Below are positions 10,501-21,800 of a stretch of 64,000 nucleotides of DNA, piece after piece. The notes under the pieces were generated by a model that saw only the letters and a program-made list of their open reading frames with translations, was not told where the DNA came from and did not search any database. The number at the start of each line of letters is the position of its first letter. Position 1 is the first letter of the stretch. The stretch is from Branchiostoma floridae. Its lineage: Eukaryota; Chordata; Leptocardii; Amphioxiformes; Branchiostomatidae. Location: the NCBI RefSeq assembly GCF_000003815.2, contig NC_049993.1:9378307-9442306 (forward strand), read 5' to 3'. The translations under genes were made by a program, and so were the position numbers.

Positions 10501-13500
10501 GAAAGAGTCTGGCATTAATGATTATCAATGTAATTCTCATAACAAAGACACTTCTAAAGGTGTCCCAGCATCAATTTGTTAAAAGTCTTTAAAAAAGAGA
10601 AGAAAGTGAAAGCCGTCTGTGACATTTCAGGAGTACAATGCCCAACACTCACAGCTCCAGAGAATGGTGTGACAGTCGTAAACGGCGGGAACTCCTATCA
10701 GGACGTGGTCCAGTTTACCTGTAACCATGGATACCAGCTGATAGGAGATTCCAGCCGGACGTGCCAGGCTGACGGGACATGGACTGGAGCGGACGCGACA
10801 TGCATCGGTAACATTACTATAGTTAACCTACCTGAGCTAACAGTGGAGCTTGATATGCATATGGCTTGTTGAATGTTTCAGAGTCAAAATTTGTATGTGC
10901 AGAGTACATTGCAAAAATTTGGAACATGAGCTTAGTTTTACCCTTTAGTTCTCTTTTGGAGGCCACATTTATATGGCGCCCAACGGAGGTTATCATACTG
11001 TAGCAAATGAATACTAATGCAATGCGTTTCTTTCCATATAAGACTTGGTTAGGCTAACGTCACATTTCCAAACCTGGTCCCGGCCGGGCTTGTTGTGGAA
11101 ACGAAAAATAGAAATGTATACGTAAAGATATGACGGTACACAAATAATGCCCACGACTAGTCTCTTCAAGTCTTGTGTTTTCTATTACCGAAACTGCCCG
11201 GCAGGGTCCCAGTTTGGAAATTGGACGTAGGCCTAAACCGGCTTCAACTTATAACCAGAGAACTACCAAGTGAAAGAATGATATTGTATTTTCTCTTAAC
11301 CGTCTCTTTCCAGACATCTATGTTACATTGTGCGCCGAACTCACTATCTACCCACTAGGAAGGCCTCCTTTAGCTATTTTCCTATTATGTGCGTCAAATG
11401 TGCAGTGGTAATAAATATAATGATATTAATAAAATGATATTAAGTTGTTGTTTTTTTTTTTCAAAATTTCTTTACCCCTCCCTCAAGCTCCGGACATCGA
11501 CGGTTGCTCATCCAGTCCATGCCTTGCCCAGGCCCGCTGCACTGACGTCCCAGCCCCGGGGACGGGAGCTACATGTACCTGTGGGACCGGATATTTGGGA
11601 GATGGACGGAAAGATGGAAGTGGGTGTACAGGTGAGGTGTATGTAGCTTCCAGTTGTTATCGGGACATCATCAACCTATTATCAGCTCGTGCAACTGCAG
11701 TTAGATGTGCACAGGGTGTATTTTTGAGACAAGTGAAAATTTTCCTCTGTCTTAAAAGTACAGAGCCTTATCGATGCCAGCTCTTGTGTGAATTTGATCA
11801 CTTTCATTGCAACGTAGAACCTCGTGTCAATTGATTCTGCAATAAACATCGATGGATGGTTTTATTCGTTCCATGCGTTCCCCTAGCTCCTTGTTCTGTC
11901 GTCTTAGCTCCCGGTGTAGGAGCTAAATGCCCATGAGGAGATAGCTGGAAGGGGGGAAGGAGGGGTGGATTTAGTTGTTCAAATGCATTGTGTGTCTTTG
12001 TTGTGCTTATGCACTAACCCAGGTAAAAAATCAAACTACCGAAGTCTGCGGTCAATATAGGTGATCATATAGTTTCGTTTGGCTCTTATTTTTTTGCTTG
12101 AAGGTAAGTACGCGTTTCGCCTTTACTTTATTGATTCAAATTTATTATCGCTATATCACGTTAAACCTACATTGGCTGTTGTGAATATCATTATTATCAA
12201 TATATCACATTTGCCATATGTTATAGTATCGCTTCAACCGTCTTCATTCCAGACATCGACGGATGTTCAGTTAGCCCATGTGTTGCCCAGGCGTCTTGTG
12301 AGGATGTACCCGCTCCAGGTACAGGAGCTATATGTACCTGTCCGGATGGTTATGGCGGCAATGGGCACAGAGACGGAACTGGATGCACAGGTAGAACGTA
12401 AAGGAGAAACTAGAATCAACAAGAGTTCGGAGACCTCGTATCTCCATGAAGTAGTCTAATTATGTAAATGATTTCCACATTTACATAATCTATGCTTGGT
12501 TAGGTACACATTTAGATAACTTATACTGGTCACAATGTTGATTGTGCAATCATTTACCATTTAGAAGAATTATAGCACTTTTACATTAATTATGCAAATT
12601 AGGGACATATTTGCATAACTGATATCTGTTAATATTCCACCAGCCACAAACTATATATATGACAGGTAGTTAAGTCCTACAATGCCAAACACTACAAATC
12701 TAGATTTCCCTCATTAATTATGCAAGTGCCAGTTTGCATAGTTTGTACTTGACTATGTACATCTCTGTCCAAGCTACCTACATACCAAATATGATCTAAA
12801 TTCGCCGTTCCCTTGCCCAGTTATTGTCCTTAGAAGATTTTGAGAAAAACGCCCCTGCAGTTCTAGAGCAACCTGCTAGGGGACCCAAACATACACCACC
12901 TATTCCTTACGTCACAGTCTATCTGCCACTAAAAAATAAAGACCATAGCACATCCAGGTCAAAAGATTTAAAAAAAATGAAATTTCTGCTGCAGCACCAA
13001 GGTCACATACCAGGGGGGCCAAAATTGACCTTGGCCTTTGTCTTCCCAACACCTACCTACATACCAAATATCATCAATCCATCCAGAGGTTCTTAACTTA
13101 TGCTGACCACGAATATCCGGAAACAAAAACAAACACACAGACACACAATACAGACACACCGAAAATTATATCTCAATTTTTCATGGAGTTAAAGATATTC
13201 CCTGGAACTCCTAAAAATGTCCTGGTAAAATGAATGAATGAAATGAAGATCAAACATTTTCTTATGTATCAATCTAGGTATCTGCCTGTTTTATCTGTTG
13301 GAAGAAAGTAGCTAGAATATGATGTGGTAACGACAACGTTTGTAACCATGCTCAGTGCTGTTTTTGAACTTATTTTCTAACTGCAGGTGGTAGTGTTGTT
13401 TTGCAGCTTGACAGTTTATTGCAAGGTGTAACAGTAATCATATTTGTTTCTCCTTTCCAGACAACGACGGATGCTCTCCCAGCCCATGTGTTGCCCAGGC

Positions 13501-14179
13501 CATCTGTACTGATGTCCCAGCACCAGCTGTAGAAGCTACATGTAACTGTACGGATGGGTACGTGGGAGATGGACGCAAAAATGGAACAGGATGCACAGGT
13601 AAAGACTGATTTAATAGTGGCAAAATTAAATGATCGAAACTGATGCTATGTGTACGTTGTATAGATATATATCTCTATGCCTATTTTTTTTTCTTTGGTT
13701 CAAGGTAAACTGCAAAGCTTAACTCCTTACACGACGTTCCCGATATTTTTCTGATCTATATAGACATAACCAGAAACAACTGAGTTGTTGTTGTCTTCGT
13801 TTTCTCGCTATTTGTTTGTTTTTGTTGCTGTTTAGAATATCTGTGAGTACAAGCACTATTTCGTCGAATGTATTCTTTTCCCCTTTTTAGACATCGATGG
13901 TTGCTCACCCAACCCATGTCATGCCCAGGCCCGATGTACTGATATCCCAGCCCCGGGTACAGGAGCCAGGTGTTTCTTTACGGATAGGCTTAAGGGCAAC
14001 GGCTCACAAGGAGGAACTAGCTCAACATGTAAGTGAGAACATGGTGAAGATTCGTTTCGTACATACATTTATACGTGTATGCAAAGGCAATAACAATTTA
14101 TACATGTATGTAATTTTGCAGTGTGGCGACAATGAACCTTCTCTCCACACACACTCACACACACACACACACACACACA

Positions 14180-14259
<80 letters not shown>

Positions 14260-15778
14260 ATGTCACACTCTGCCAGATCCATTGCCACACTTGATGTCTA
14301 CGTGATCACCTGTATAAGATTAACTCATCAATCTTATTGACTATTTCAGTCGACGACGGCGGCCATAGAACTTCTGCCAACCATATCCTCATGCCCGTTG
14401 CAGGTAAGTAATTCATCAAGCTATACCACAATAGCAGTACTGTAGTAGCAGTGGCAGTAAGTACATGCTTTGTTCGCTAAATTTAACCAAAGTACAAACT
14501 TGTGATCACATAATTACTGTATACATGTACAGTATGGGAAGGTACGCTTTTCTGCAAAGGAATCAGCACGTGGAAATATGCCAATACAAGACTGTTTTTA
14601 CTTAAAAACACTTTGCTTCCTCTATATTACCCTACATCAGGAGGGCATCATACATTCACTTGATATATTCTATTAATTTCTTCATTTTTAAAACATCAAA
14701 CGATGATCGTGAAGATCTATCTTCGATATAGCGTTGCTGTTAAAAGAGAGAGAAGGGGGAAGAGAAAGAGAGAGGGAGAGAGAGAGGGAGACAGAGAGGG
14801 AGAGAGAGGGGGAGAGAGAGAGGAGGGAGAGAGAGAGGAGGGAGAGAGAGGGAGGGAGGGAGAGAGAGGAGAGAGGGGGGAGAGAGAGGGAGAGAGAGGG
14901 AGAGAGAGAGAGGGAGAGAGAGAGAAACACTCAGCCGAACACATAACCCTTATGGCGAAGCTAGCAAAGAATAAACGCAACACGGACATAACGTAATGTA
15001 TAAAGGATGACGAAATGGCATATAAAGCTTAAGAACATGATTCTACAATTCAAATAAGTTCTTGTACTAAACTTTCTGATTTCCACCCCTTTTCTCATAA
15101 GGAGTGATTGGCCTGGGAGCAGTTTTAGCCCTACTCTTGGTGGTACTTGTTACTGCAGTGGCTGTCAACGTTGTGCTCAAACGAAGGTAAGTAGAAGATA
15201 TTTATCATTATTCATTGATATGTTTCATATCAATCTTAAGACTAAATGTCTGTTTCGATTTAAACGAGTAGTTGGAGGACAGACTTATGCAAGTTAAGAC
15301 GCAACAACATTCCCGGTTTGAATTTGATTCCAAGTATATCTGTATAAATGAGCCAAGTCTACTATCACTTTCTTGTAACTTGAAAATTTAGCATATCTGG
15401 GCAAGAAAATTTAAAAAAAATGCATAATTTCTTCACAGACAAAACTTAAGATCTGAACATATCATTTACAGACTGGCCGGTGTAAAATCAAAGCGTGGGG
15501 CTAACGGCACAACTATTCAAAACAGCGCGTTTGACGACACGTACGCAGACACTAGAACCAGCCGCGCGAACAACGACGGGACATACTGTGACGTCATCGA
15601 TGACGACATCACCAAACGGCGTGGTCCGGCTTATGGTATCAGCCAACATGGAGTCAATAACACATCTGATGTCGGTGGTGGGGAGGGGACCTATCAGACC
15701 CTGGACCCACGCACACTTGAGACAGGAAACAATGAATATCAGAAGCTTGCAAAGAACCGAGTTTTTCAGCAGTCCTAG
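4314..15778 (+). CDS. Gene 1: PAN-MAM-(CCP/EGF)n-EGF-like receptor with short ITAM-like tail
   Basis: Exons: 4314-4580, 5571-5720, 6766-6897, 7548-7754, 7950-8120, 8272-8442, 8825-8953, 9292-9462, 9615-9785, 10170-10304 (or -10298), 10631-10807, 11488-11631, 12253-12390, 13461-13598, 13891-14028, 14350-14403, 15102-15186, 15472-15778. They join in frame to about 960 codons, with phase-1 junctions except before the tail exon (phase 2). The predicted product is a single-pass type I surface protein with adhesive or ligand-binding modules outside and tyrosine motifs inside. No signal-peptide exon was found upstream of the PAN exon, although genes 2 and 3 both have an obvious one; it may be lost, diverged or lie outside the window. 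The tail is colinear with that of gene 2, so the two are paralogues. The ligand is unknown; an immune or adhesion role is only suggested by the domain types. Confidence 0.85.
5140..5395 (+). repeat. Possible tRNA-derived SINE
   Basis: An A-box-like TGGCTCAATGC (5145) is followed about 30 bp later by a B-box-like GTTTTGAACTGGG (5177), and then by body sequence with no coding potential. It lies in intron 1 of the visible part of gene 1. The boxes are imperfect and no tail or target duplication was defined. Confidence 0.3.
5571..7754 (+). CDS. Gene 1 MAM domain (three exons)
   Basis: Exons 5571-5720 (50 codons: [21 protein letters not shown]), 6766-6897 (44 codons: [22 protein letters not shown]) and 7548-7754 (69 codons: [28 protein letters not shown]) together make about 163 residues, the normal MAM length. 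MAM domains mediate adhesion and homophilic contacts in receptor phosphatases, meprins and neuropilins. Confidence 0.9.
5740..6400 (+). repeat. Diverged copy of the composite 157-bp/AT-rich repeat
   Basis: Around 6110-6240 the sequence matches the 157-bp unit (CCCCTTAGCGGCTAGTTTTGGAATTGCAG, then GGATAACTCAAGA and TTTTTGGTATGTAGGTAGCTT; shown in parts). It is followed at 6270-6390 by AT-rich sequence with ATGCAAAT and TATGCATAA motifs. It lies inside the first MAM intron of gene 1. Confidence 0.5.
7950..10807 (+). CDS. Gene 1 CCP/EGF block: CCP-CCP-EGF-CCP-CCP-EGF-CCP
   Basis: CCP exons are 7950-8120, 8272-8442, 9292-9462, 9615-9785 and 10631-10807; cbEGF exons are 8825-8953 and 10170-10304. 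All are phase 1-1. Each CCP has the four-cysteine pattern of a sushi domain (VQCP...[11 protein letters not shown]...[19 protein letters not shown]) and they are almost identical to each other and to gene 2's CCP. The introns are also duplicated: positions in the first half recur about 1,343 bp later (8272/9615, 8825/10170, 9292/10631), showing a recent tandem duplication of a CCP-EGF unit. CCP domains usually bind complement-like or carbohydrate ligands. The second EGF can end at 10298 or 10304; both keep phase. Confidence 0.9.
11061..11224. mobile_element. Fold-back MITE, CACATTTCCAAACC family
   Basis: The left end CACATTTCCAAACCTGGTCC is mirrored by the right end GGGTCCCAGTTTGGAAAT, with CCGGCCGGGC / GCCCGGC inside each arm. 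Relatives are at 42458-42656 and, as one end only, at 49962-50005. It sits in an intron of gene 1 and has no coding content. Confidence 0.65.
11488..14028 (+). CDS. Gene 1 EGF-like array of four exons
   Basis: Exons 11488-11631, 12253-12390, 13461-13598 and 13891-14028 follow the pattern D-x-D-G-C-S-x-x-P-C-x-A-Q-A-x-C-x-D-V-P-A-P, then CTC, a glycine-rich GDG stretch and GTGCTG. This is the EGF_3-like six-cysteine type rather than the cbEGF type used elsewhere in the cluster. The fourth exon has lost the central C-x-C (it reads RCFFTDR) and the last cysteine, although its frame and splice sites are intact. That module is probably misfolded or redundant. Confidence 0.8.
12440..13160 (-). repeat. 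Composite repeat in reverse orientation (AT-rich units plus 157-bp-type unit)
   Basis: 12440-12735 carries TTTACAT/TTTGCAT motifs near 12477, 12607 and 12731 at about 126-bp spacing. 12736-12900, read on the minus strand, matches the 157-bp unit (GGTCCCCTAGCAGGTTG, GAACTGCAGGGGCGTTTTT). 13100-13160 is CA-rich. It lies in an intron between EGF-like exons 2 and 3 of gene 1. Confidence 0.55.
14149..14256. repeat. CA/CGCA microsatellite
   Basis: (CA)n, then (CGCA)n, then (CA)n, in the intron after the fourth EGF-like exon of gene 1. The long Thr-His or Cys-Val open frames across it are repeat artefacts. Confidence 0.95.
14350..15778 (+). CDS. Gene 1 stalk, transmembrane segment and ITAM-like cytoplasmic tail
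   Basis: Exon 14350-14403 is an 18-codon stalk. Exon 15102-15186 encodes a hydrophobic helix ([20 protein letters not shown]) followed by basic KRR, a stop-transfer signal. Exon 15472-15778 encodes a 102-codon tail ending at TAG 15776-15778. The tail has [13 protein letters not shown] and then YQTL (15692) and YQKL (15737) separated by 11 residues, matching the YxxL/I-x(6-12)-YxxL/I spacing of an ITAM. The tail has no kinase or phosphatase domain. It aligns residue for residue with the gene 2 tail. Confidence 0.85.
14740..14930. repeat. Purine-strand (GAGAGG)n low-complexity tract
   Basis: About 190 bp of almost pure G/A on the plus strand in the intron before the transmembrane exon of gene 1. 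Such homopurine tracts can form triplexes, but no function is implied. The Arg-Glu open frames are artefacts. Confidence 0.95.
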
Positions 15779-15880
15779 ACATGCATACCATAATACAGCA
15801 TAAAGGCCCACACTACAATATTTTCGTTATTGACTATATCAGTTTAATGAAGCGATATACTACTGTTTGAAGGAACATAC

Positions 15881-15886
15881 AATAAA
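15881..15886 (+). terminator. Candidate poly(A) signal of gene 1
   Basis: AATAAA lies about 105 bp after the gene 1 stop codon. It is the first canonical hexamer downstream and a plausible cleavage signal; cleavage itself is not visible. Confidence 0.5.
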
Positions 15887-16134
15887 GGCTTAGTCTGACT
15901 TACGCAATACAACAAATTAACTTTATTTCTCCTAAACACTATTGATCTATTGTTTTAAATAGATCTAGAGAAAATTTCAGGACAAATATAGGACGAATAC
16001 TGCGCTTCATAGAAGATGTTGAATATCTAACCTGACGTCGTTGCCAGTATTCTGCTTTAGTAGATATATTGGTTGCTAGCATTCTTTCTACTTTTTAATT
16101 TAGATTAAGTGTATTTAGTGATTATCGACTTTAA

Positions 16135-16215
16135 AATAATAATGATACGTTTATTGAAAATTCTTGCCCGAGGGCTAATTGCAGGTACAAACAACATGTA
16201 AAATAAGGACTATAC
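16135..16215. repeat. Dispersed repeat fragment (GCCCGAGGGCTAATTGCA)
   Basis: TTTATTG..., TGCCCGAGGGCTAATTGCAG and an A-rich flank recur in related form at 58025-58085 (ATGCCCGAAGGCTAATTGCA). This is probably the 3' end of a SINE or LINE. Confidence 0.4.
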
Positions 16216-18824
16216 AAAGGTGCTATGAACTACATTCTATGACTATGCTATGCTAGTGTACATTATGCTGGTTTTGTTGGGTCAGACTTCTTCTCTTTAG
16301 GCAGTGGAAGACGAATTTACCCACTTCTTTTATTATGTGTGGGTTCTTTGATTTTAATACATGTAGTAGGGTTGATTTTTCATTGTCAGGAATAGTTGGA
16401 AAGTAAGCGTGTATTTTGGATACTAGATCTTCATATTACCACCTATTATATATTAACGGTTTTGCATTAAAGGTTTTTTCACTTCATATGTCATTCTCTA
16501 TCTTTTCCACATATCTATTGTGTGGACAAGTATGATGTGAATTTAGATATGCTCATACACTGTATCCGAACGAATCGCCGAGTAAAAACAATGAAACTAT
16601 GTTGACACATTTTGAAGAGGTAAAGAACTCCCCGGCACGCACTGATTTGAATGTTAGCGGCCCGTTTGTCACATCCAATTGCACATGTCAATCATATCAA
16701 GATCAGCAGGGAAAAAAACATCTGTGTTTAATTGATTTTGAAATGTAGAAATAATCATAAAAGAATATAGAAATAAGGTAATAATGATATTTGATTACAA
16801 TACTGAAACGATCATGCGAGTAATGATGCAATGCTTATATGAAAAGATGACATGTAATGTGATGAAATGATATGTAATGATTTGATAACCAAAATGAATA
16901 ACGTGAGTAATGACATGATAATATTATATGAGCTGTTAAGTATACAATGTGGCTGGTATACTTGGATAGGTTGATATTTAAGGGAGGCTCTTCTTTTTTC
17001 TGCTTGTGACTGTTATATTTATTAGTGAAAATATAATAAATAATTTAAAAAAACATGGCAGGTTTGTACTTCAAAAGTACAATAGCACCAAACGATATGT
17101 TTGCAACTATCTGAACAACAATGTAATTATCTGTCTTTGTTCAAGGCCTCCATAATTACACCCTTTTTAATACACTTAACAAAAGTTCGCAATGTTGTGT
17201 TCTGTAAAACCGGTTCAACTGTCAAGCTTACCCTCATGCACCTCGGCAGGGTCATAGAGAAGGCCTTGAGGTTAACGTGACAGAACAAATTAATGGCGAG
17301 TGTAGAGATACGTAGTGATAAGGGGGTATCATCCGACCTAGAATCCATTTGTAGTGCTTAAATAAGTTCAATCTTTATGACTAGACCTCGGAACCAGTGG
17401 TAGAAAAAATCTTCATGACAGAAACTTCCAGTCAAGTTTGTTATGTTCACCACTATTTAGAGACAATCGTCGCGATAAAATAACATTTTGCCAGGCTTGT
17501 TCAAGCTGTTGAAGTTCAGCATACTTCCGCTAGAAGGCATGAAAGAGCTGCAGTAGGCTATACGAGCGGTCGCTGTTGTTGTTTACATCCGGAGTATTCG
17601 ACTGCTGGTGCCTACCAGGACGTCAGTAGATTGGATTAAAATTTGTATCTAAAATTACCAGATCAAATAACTGGTTAATATGTAAATCGAACAACCTGCA
17701 TTTTGCCACCACTGCGTCACCGTGACGTTATCGCGATTCCTCGTATAAACTTCACGAATGTGTCTTCCTGAGCTCGAGGAAATTACGATGAACGTTAAAC
17801 TTCACGAATGGTTACTTCCTGAATCATTCTATTACGGCGTGGTCACATTGCGTCGTCGGTTGTATTACGATTTTGATGCCGTGCGATTTCCAAGCTGGCT
17901 GTGACATAGTCAAATGCTGACAAGGATCTGAGACAACATTTTCAGTACAATATTCCTACATTGACTTCGTTTGACACTTTCTGATGGGAAACAGAATTCC
18001 CTAAAATACTCTAAAACACCATCAAAATGTGAGGCCATGGCTGTTTGTGCCGATGCCCCCCTCCCTACTGACATCAACTCTCAGATCAAAACAAACCAAC
18101 GGCGTAGTTTGTTGCTTGTCCAACCAGTCCCATTGTTAACTGTGCCGTACACGTCTGTAAGGTCAGACTCTTACTCAATGTTTAATATGGCGGCGATAAT
18201 CGTTGTTTTGAAGTGTGATATCATACGTTCATTCAATTATTTTTAGATTTTGAGTACTACGCTAGGGTGATGGTACGCTCAAGAAAGTTTGACGGTTAAT
18301 ATAGATGTCTGCACGGCACCAGATAGATTGCCATGAACTTTGGCTCTAGCTGCTCTTTGACTGAGCCGCAGGGCAGAAACCTTAAAAGTTTACAGAACGT
18401 TAAACCTGTCGGTGTCTACCAAAAGCGTAGGGATACGGTCACCTTAAAGACTGTATCATATGATACTACCTTTCAATCAGAAGATAAACGTGTATACACG
18501 CATCAATTCAAGGTAAAAATTGTGAAGAGTAATGCCATAAAGTATTGGTAATTACACGGTGAATCGCAAAGGATAGAATGTTTTAAAACACGAAAAGTGC
18601 GAATACATTTTGAAACAACCTAAAAGTAATTGAACTGCGTATTATTTCATTTCTAAAGGCAGATCTACGGGATAAAATTAACAAGAAGATTCGAGCTTTA
18701 ATATCACACCATCCCACATCCAAACCTTTTTGTGTCCCCCTGAGGCAGGGCGCTACTTTTCTCTGCGTATGGATACTGTAAGCTGTAAAACGTGATCAGG
18801 AGGAAGTAGCCTTCTTAAAAAAAG

Positions 18825-18879
18825 ATGGCGGTGACCGTCCTTTTCTTGCTCTTGGTTTGTCTGTTTGCCGGTTTTGCAG
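18825..18879 (+). CDS. Gene 2 signal-peptide exon
   Basis: ATG at 18825 begins MAVTVLFLLLVCLFAGFA, a classic hydrophobic signal peptide, and splices at GTATGT in phase 1, as the PAN exon requires. Gene 3 has the same arrangement at 31762-31819, and both are preceded by GAGGAAGT-like sequence about 20 bp upstream. Confidence 0.85.
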
Positions 18880-21800
18880 GTATGTTCATACAATATAGAA
18901 TTGAGATGTGCGTTCATCTACATATAAGTCCAAGTAGAATAATGCATGATATGTGACAGAAGCCACTCTTATACTGTATGCACCCAGGTACCTAATACAT
19001 TGAAAGGTTATATTATGTGTATTTGAGGAAGTACACATAGATGAATTCATATACAAACGCGAAGTGCACCATAGTTCCAACAACAACGTAACATATAATT
19101 TGTAAGTTCTCCGTCATCCTGTCATTTGTTGTTTTTGTGTGGTGGTGACACATTTGCCTTCTTATTTACGTTTGTTTGACAGACTCACATCCAACCATGT
19201 TGTAGCTTTACATGTATGAACAAGTCTTCCCGCATATTGTAAAGGGCAGGTTGCAATTGTGAAAGGGCATGCTATCAAGTTATATCTGTTGTTATGTTTT
19301 CATTGATATGAACCTGGTATCAATCTGATTCGTACTCAAAGACTATCTGAATGTGTGTTTCAGAAGCAAGCACGTCGCTGTCCTGGTTTGACTTTTACGA
19401 TGAAAAAGGGATACCCGGTTTCAACGATGAAGTGATCAGTAACATTAACGCAGAGGAGTGCGCCAGACGGTGTTTAGTGGGAACCTCTACTGTTCCGTCT
19501 GGATCGTGTCTGTCGTTTGAGTATGACCACCAAATCGGTCGCTGCATCCTGAGCAGATCAACCAAGGACACGCCTGGAGCAGTTTTAGCTGATAGTGACC
19601 CACCATCGAGATTTGACTACTACCACAGAAGAGGTACTAAAATCTTTTTCAAGTCTTGAACTAAACATTAATATCTGAGTCATGGGCATCACACAGAGGT
19701 CCTAGAAATGAAGCTATTTTGGATATCATGCGTTTTTAGATAGGGCAGATTTGGGCTTTTTTAAGGACAAAGAGTAACATCTACGCCGTAACCATAGCAA
19801 TGTATAGGGAACATAAGAATGTCCGTACGTTGCAACAAAATGAAAGAAATTTTGCTTAACTATATCTCTTAAAGATAAAATCATCACAAACAAAACAGGA
19901 GAAACAAATAAAGAAAAAAACATTTGCTTCGAACCACCAAGAAACATACAAATATTATTCTATTTACTTCACGTTCATACAACGTTAGCATATATATCAC
20001 GTCATGCACTGATTATATGTGTTTATTTCCTACTTTGGTCCCCATTAATTTGTATGAATAAGCACTGCCCTGGATGTAGCCATTCTTGAAACAGCTATGA
20101 CTAAGGCCACCGAAACATCTGACGAACTGTACCTGCTTGGAGATCTTAACTGTGATATTCTCACAAAGAGTTCCTGTAAGAAAATAGACACCATCTGTAA
20201 TACCTTCCAAGCAAAACAACTCATAGATGAGCCAACCCGTGTTACGGAAAACTCTTCTACCTGTATAGACCTCATTATAGCTACAGCTCCCGAGAAGGTA
20301 ATTGAATGTGGTGTGGAGTCCACCGGTCTTAGCGATCACAGCTTTACCTATGCAGTGCGGAAGGCCAAGCAACCCCGGGGAATTCCAAGAACGGCGAGAG
20401 TCAGGTCCTACAGACAATTCAACGAAGCTGCATTTCAGGAAGAGCTGTATGGTGCTCCATGGGCCGAAGTAGAAAAATGTAGCAATGTTAATGATGCACT
20501 GTGTTGTTTTCAAACAATATTGACTAATATATGTGACAAGTATGCTCCTTGGATAACTGTTCGAATCCGGGGTCATGAGCCGCCCTGGATGACTCAAGAA
20601 TACTTAGCCTTGGCTCGTGATAGAGATTTTCATTTCAGTAAGGCGAAGAAAACAAAACTCCCTCATGTTTGGGAGACAGCCAAGAGACTAAGGAATAAAT
20701 GTAATAACATGGCACAATATCTGAAGAAGCAATATTACCACAATGAAATCAAAGCCAAAGGTAAAGACAGTAAAAGTCTCTGGACGACACTAAAAACCAT
20801 CTTGCCCGGCCAAACCAGACACACTACCACCGAAAATGTCTCTAAACAGAATGAAGAAAACACTGCAAATAGATTTAATGCCTACTTTACATCTATAGGT
20901 GCTAAACTGGCCGCAGCTTTCACTAGTGTCTATACACCAATCTTTGGACCGCCAAGGTTCTCCTTCAAGTTCACAAACATATCTACAGAGTTTACTTACA
21001 AACAACTGATAGGTCTTCCCCTAGGGAAAAGCACTGGGCTTGATGGGGTTAGCAGTCGACTCATTCGACATGCTGCACCTGCTATTGCTGGTCCCTTAAC
21101 CTACATCTACAATCTGTCTCTCTCTACTGGCGAAGTACCCAGGGAATGGAAAAGGGCTAAAGTGACTCCATTGTTTAAAGGTGGTGACAAAGATGACTGC
21201 TGTGACTACCGACCCATTTCTGTACTCCCATCATTCATGAAGACATTCGAAAAAGCTGTCCATGCCCAGATATACACCTTTCTGAATGGACATAACATAC
21301 TTAACAAATTTCAGTCAGGTTTCAGACCAGCTCATTCTACTACAACAACATTGATCCATGTCACTGACACTATTCTCGACAACATGGAGAAGGGACTTTT
21401 TACCGGTGCCGTCTTTCTTGATTTAAAGAAAGCTTTCGACACTGTATGTCACACTATTCTTCTCGACAAGTTAAGAATGAGTGGTTTCCAAGATACTGAA
21501 ATGGCATGGTTCCGGTCCTATTTAGATGATAGAAAGCAAACCACTGTTGTAAATGGGGTGGCAAGTGATTTCATGGGAATTTCTGTTGGGGTTCCCCAAG
21601 GTTCCGTACTAGGGCCTTTGTTGTTCATCCTATACATTAATGACATGCCCGACATATTGCAACATGGGAAGGTATGTCTATATGCAGACGACACCGCACT
21701 GTTCTACGCGGTGAATTCAATCAGTGACCTAAACGAAGCACTGAATGAAGACCTCCGTAACATAGACGTATGGCTACACTCAAACAAACTGACTTTAAAT

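Larger units (their letters stand above)
15779..18824. other. Spacer between genes 1 and 2, with blocks shared with the gene 2-gene 3 spacer
   Basis: No supported coding exon. Three blocks are homologous, in the same order, to the spacer after gene 2: about 15810-15865 (cf. 29790-29830), 16629-16702 (cf. 30577-30650) and 17145-17287 (cf. 30827-30965). The last is the best conserved, about 140 bp with GTAAAACCGGTTCAACTGT at its centre, and lies upstream of the signal-peptide exon of the next gene in both cases. A short direct repeat (AACTTCACGAATG) occurs near 17750 and 17797. Confidence 0.65.

Noticed and set aside
14123-14305. Long Thr-His and Cys-Val open frames on both strands
   Set aside because: They are translations of the CA/CGCA microsatellite; the same applies at 59520-59620 and 63480-63660.
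14688-14996. Arg-Glu-rich and Ser-Leu-rich open frames
   Set aside because: Pure purine tract in an intron; no splice sites or homology.
15692-15748. Calling the tail tyrosines ITIMs
   Set aside because: The residue two before each tyrosine is Gly or Asn, not Ile/Val/Leu/Ser, so the ITIM consensus is not met; the paired spacing fits an ITAM better.
17127-17348. Minus-strand 73-codon frame over the conserved spacer block
   Set aside because: Similar wording is open in the second copy, but the differences do not look synonymous and no splice context is evident; kept only as a caveat in the findings.
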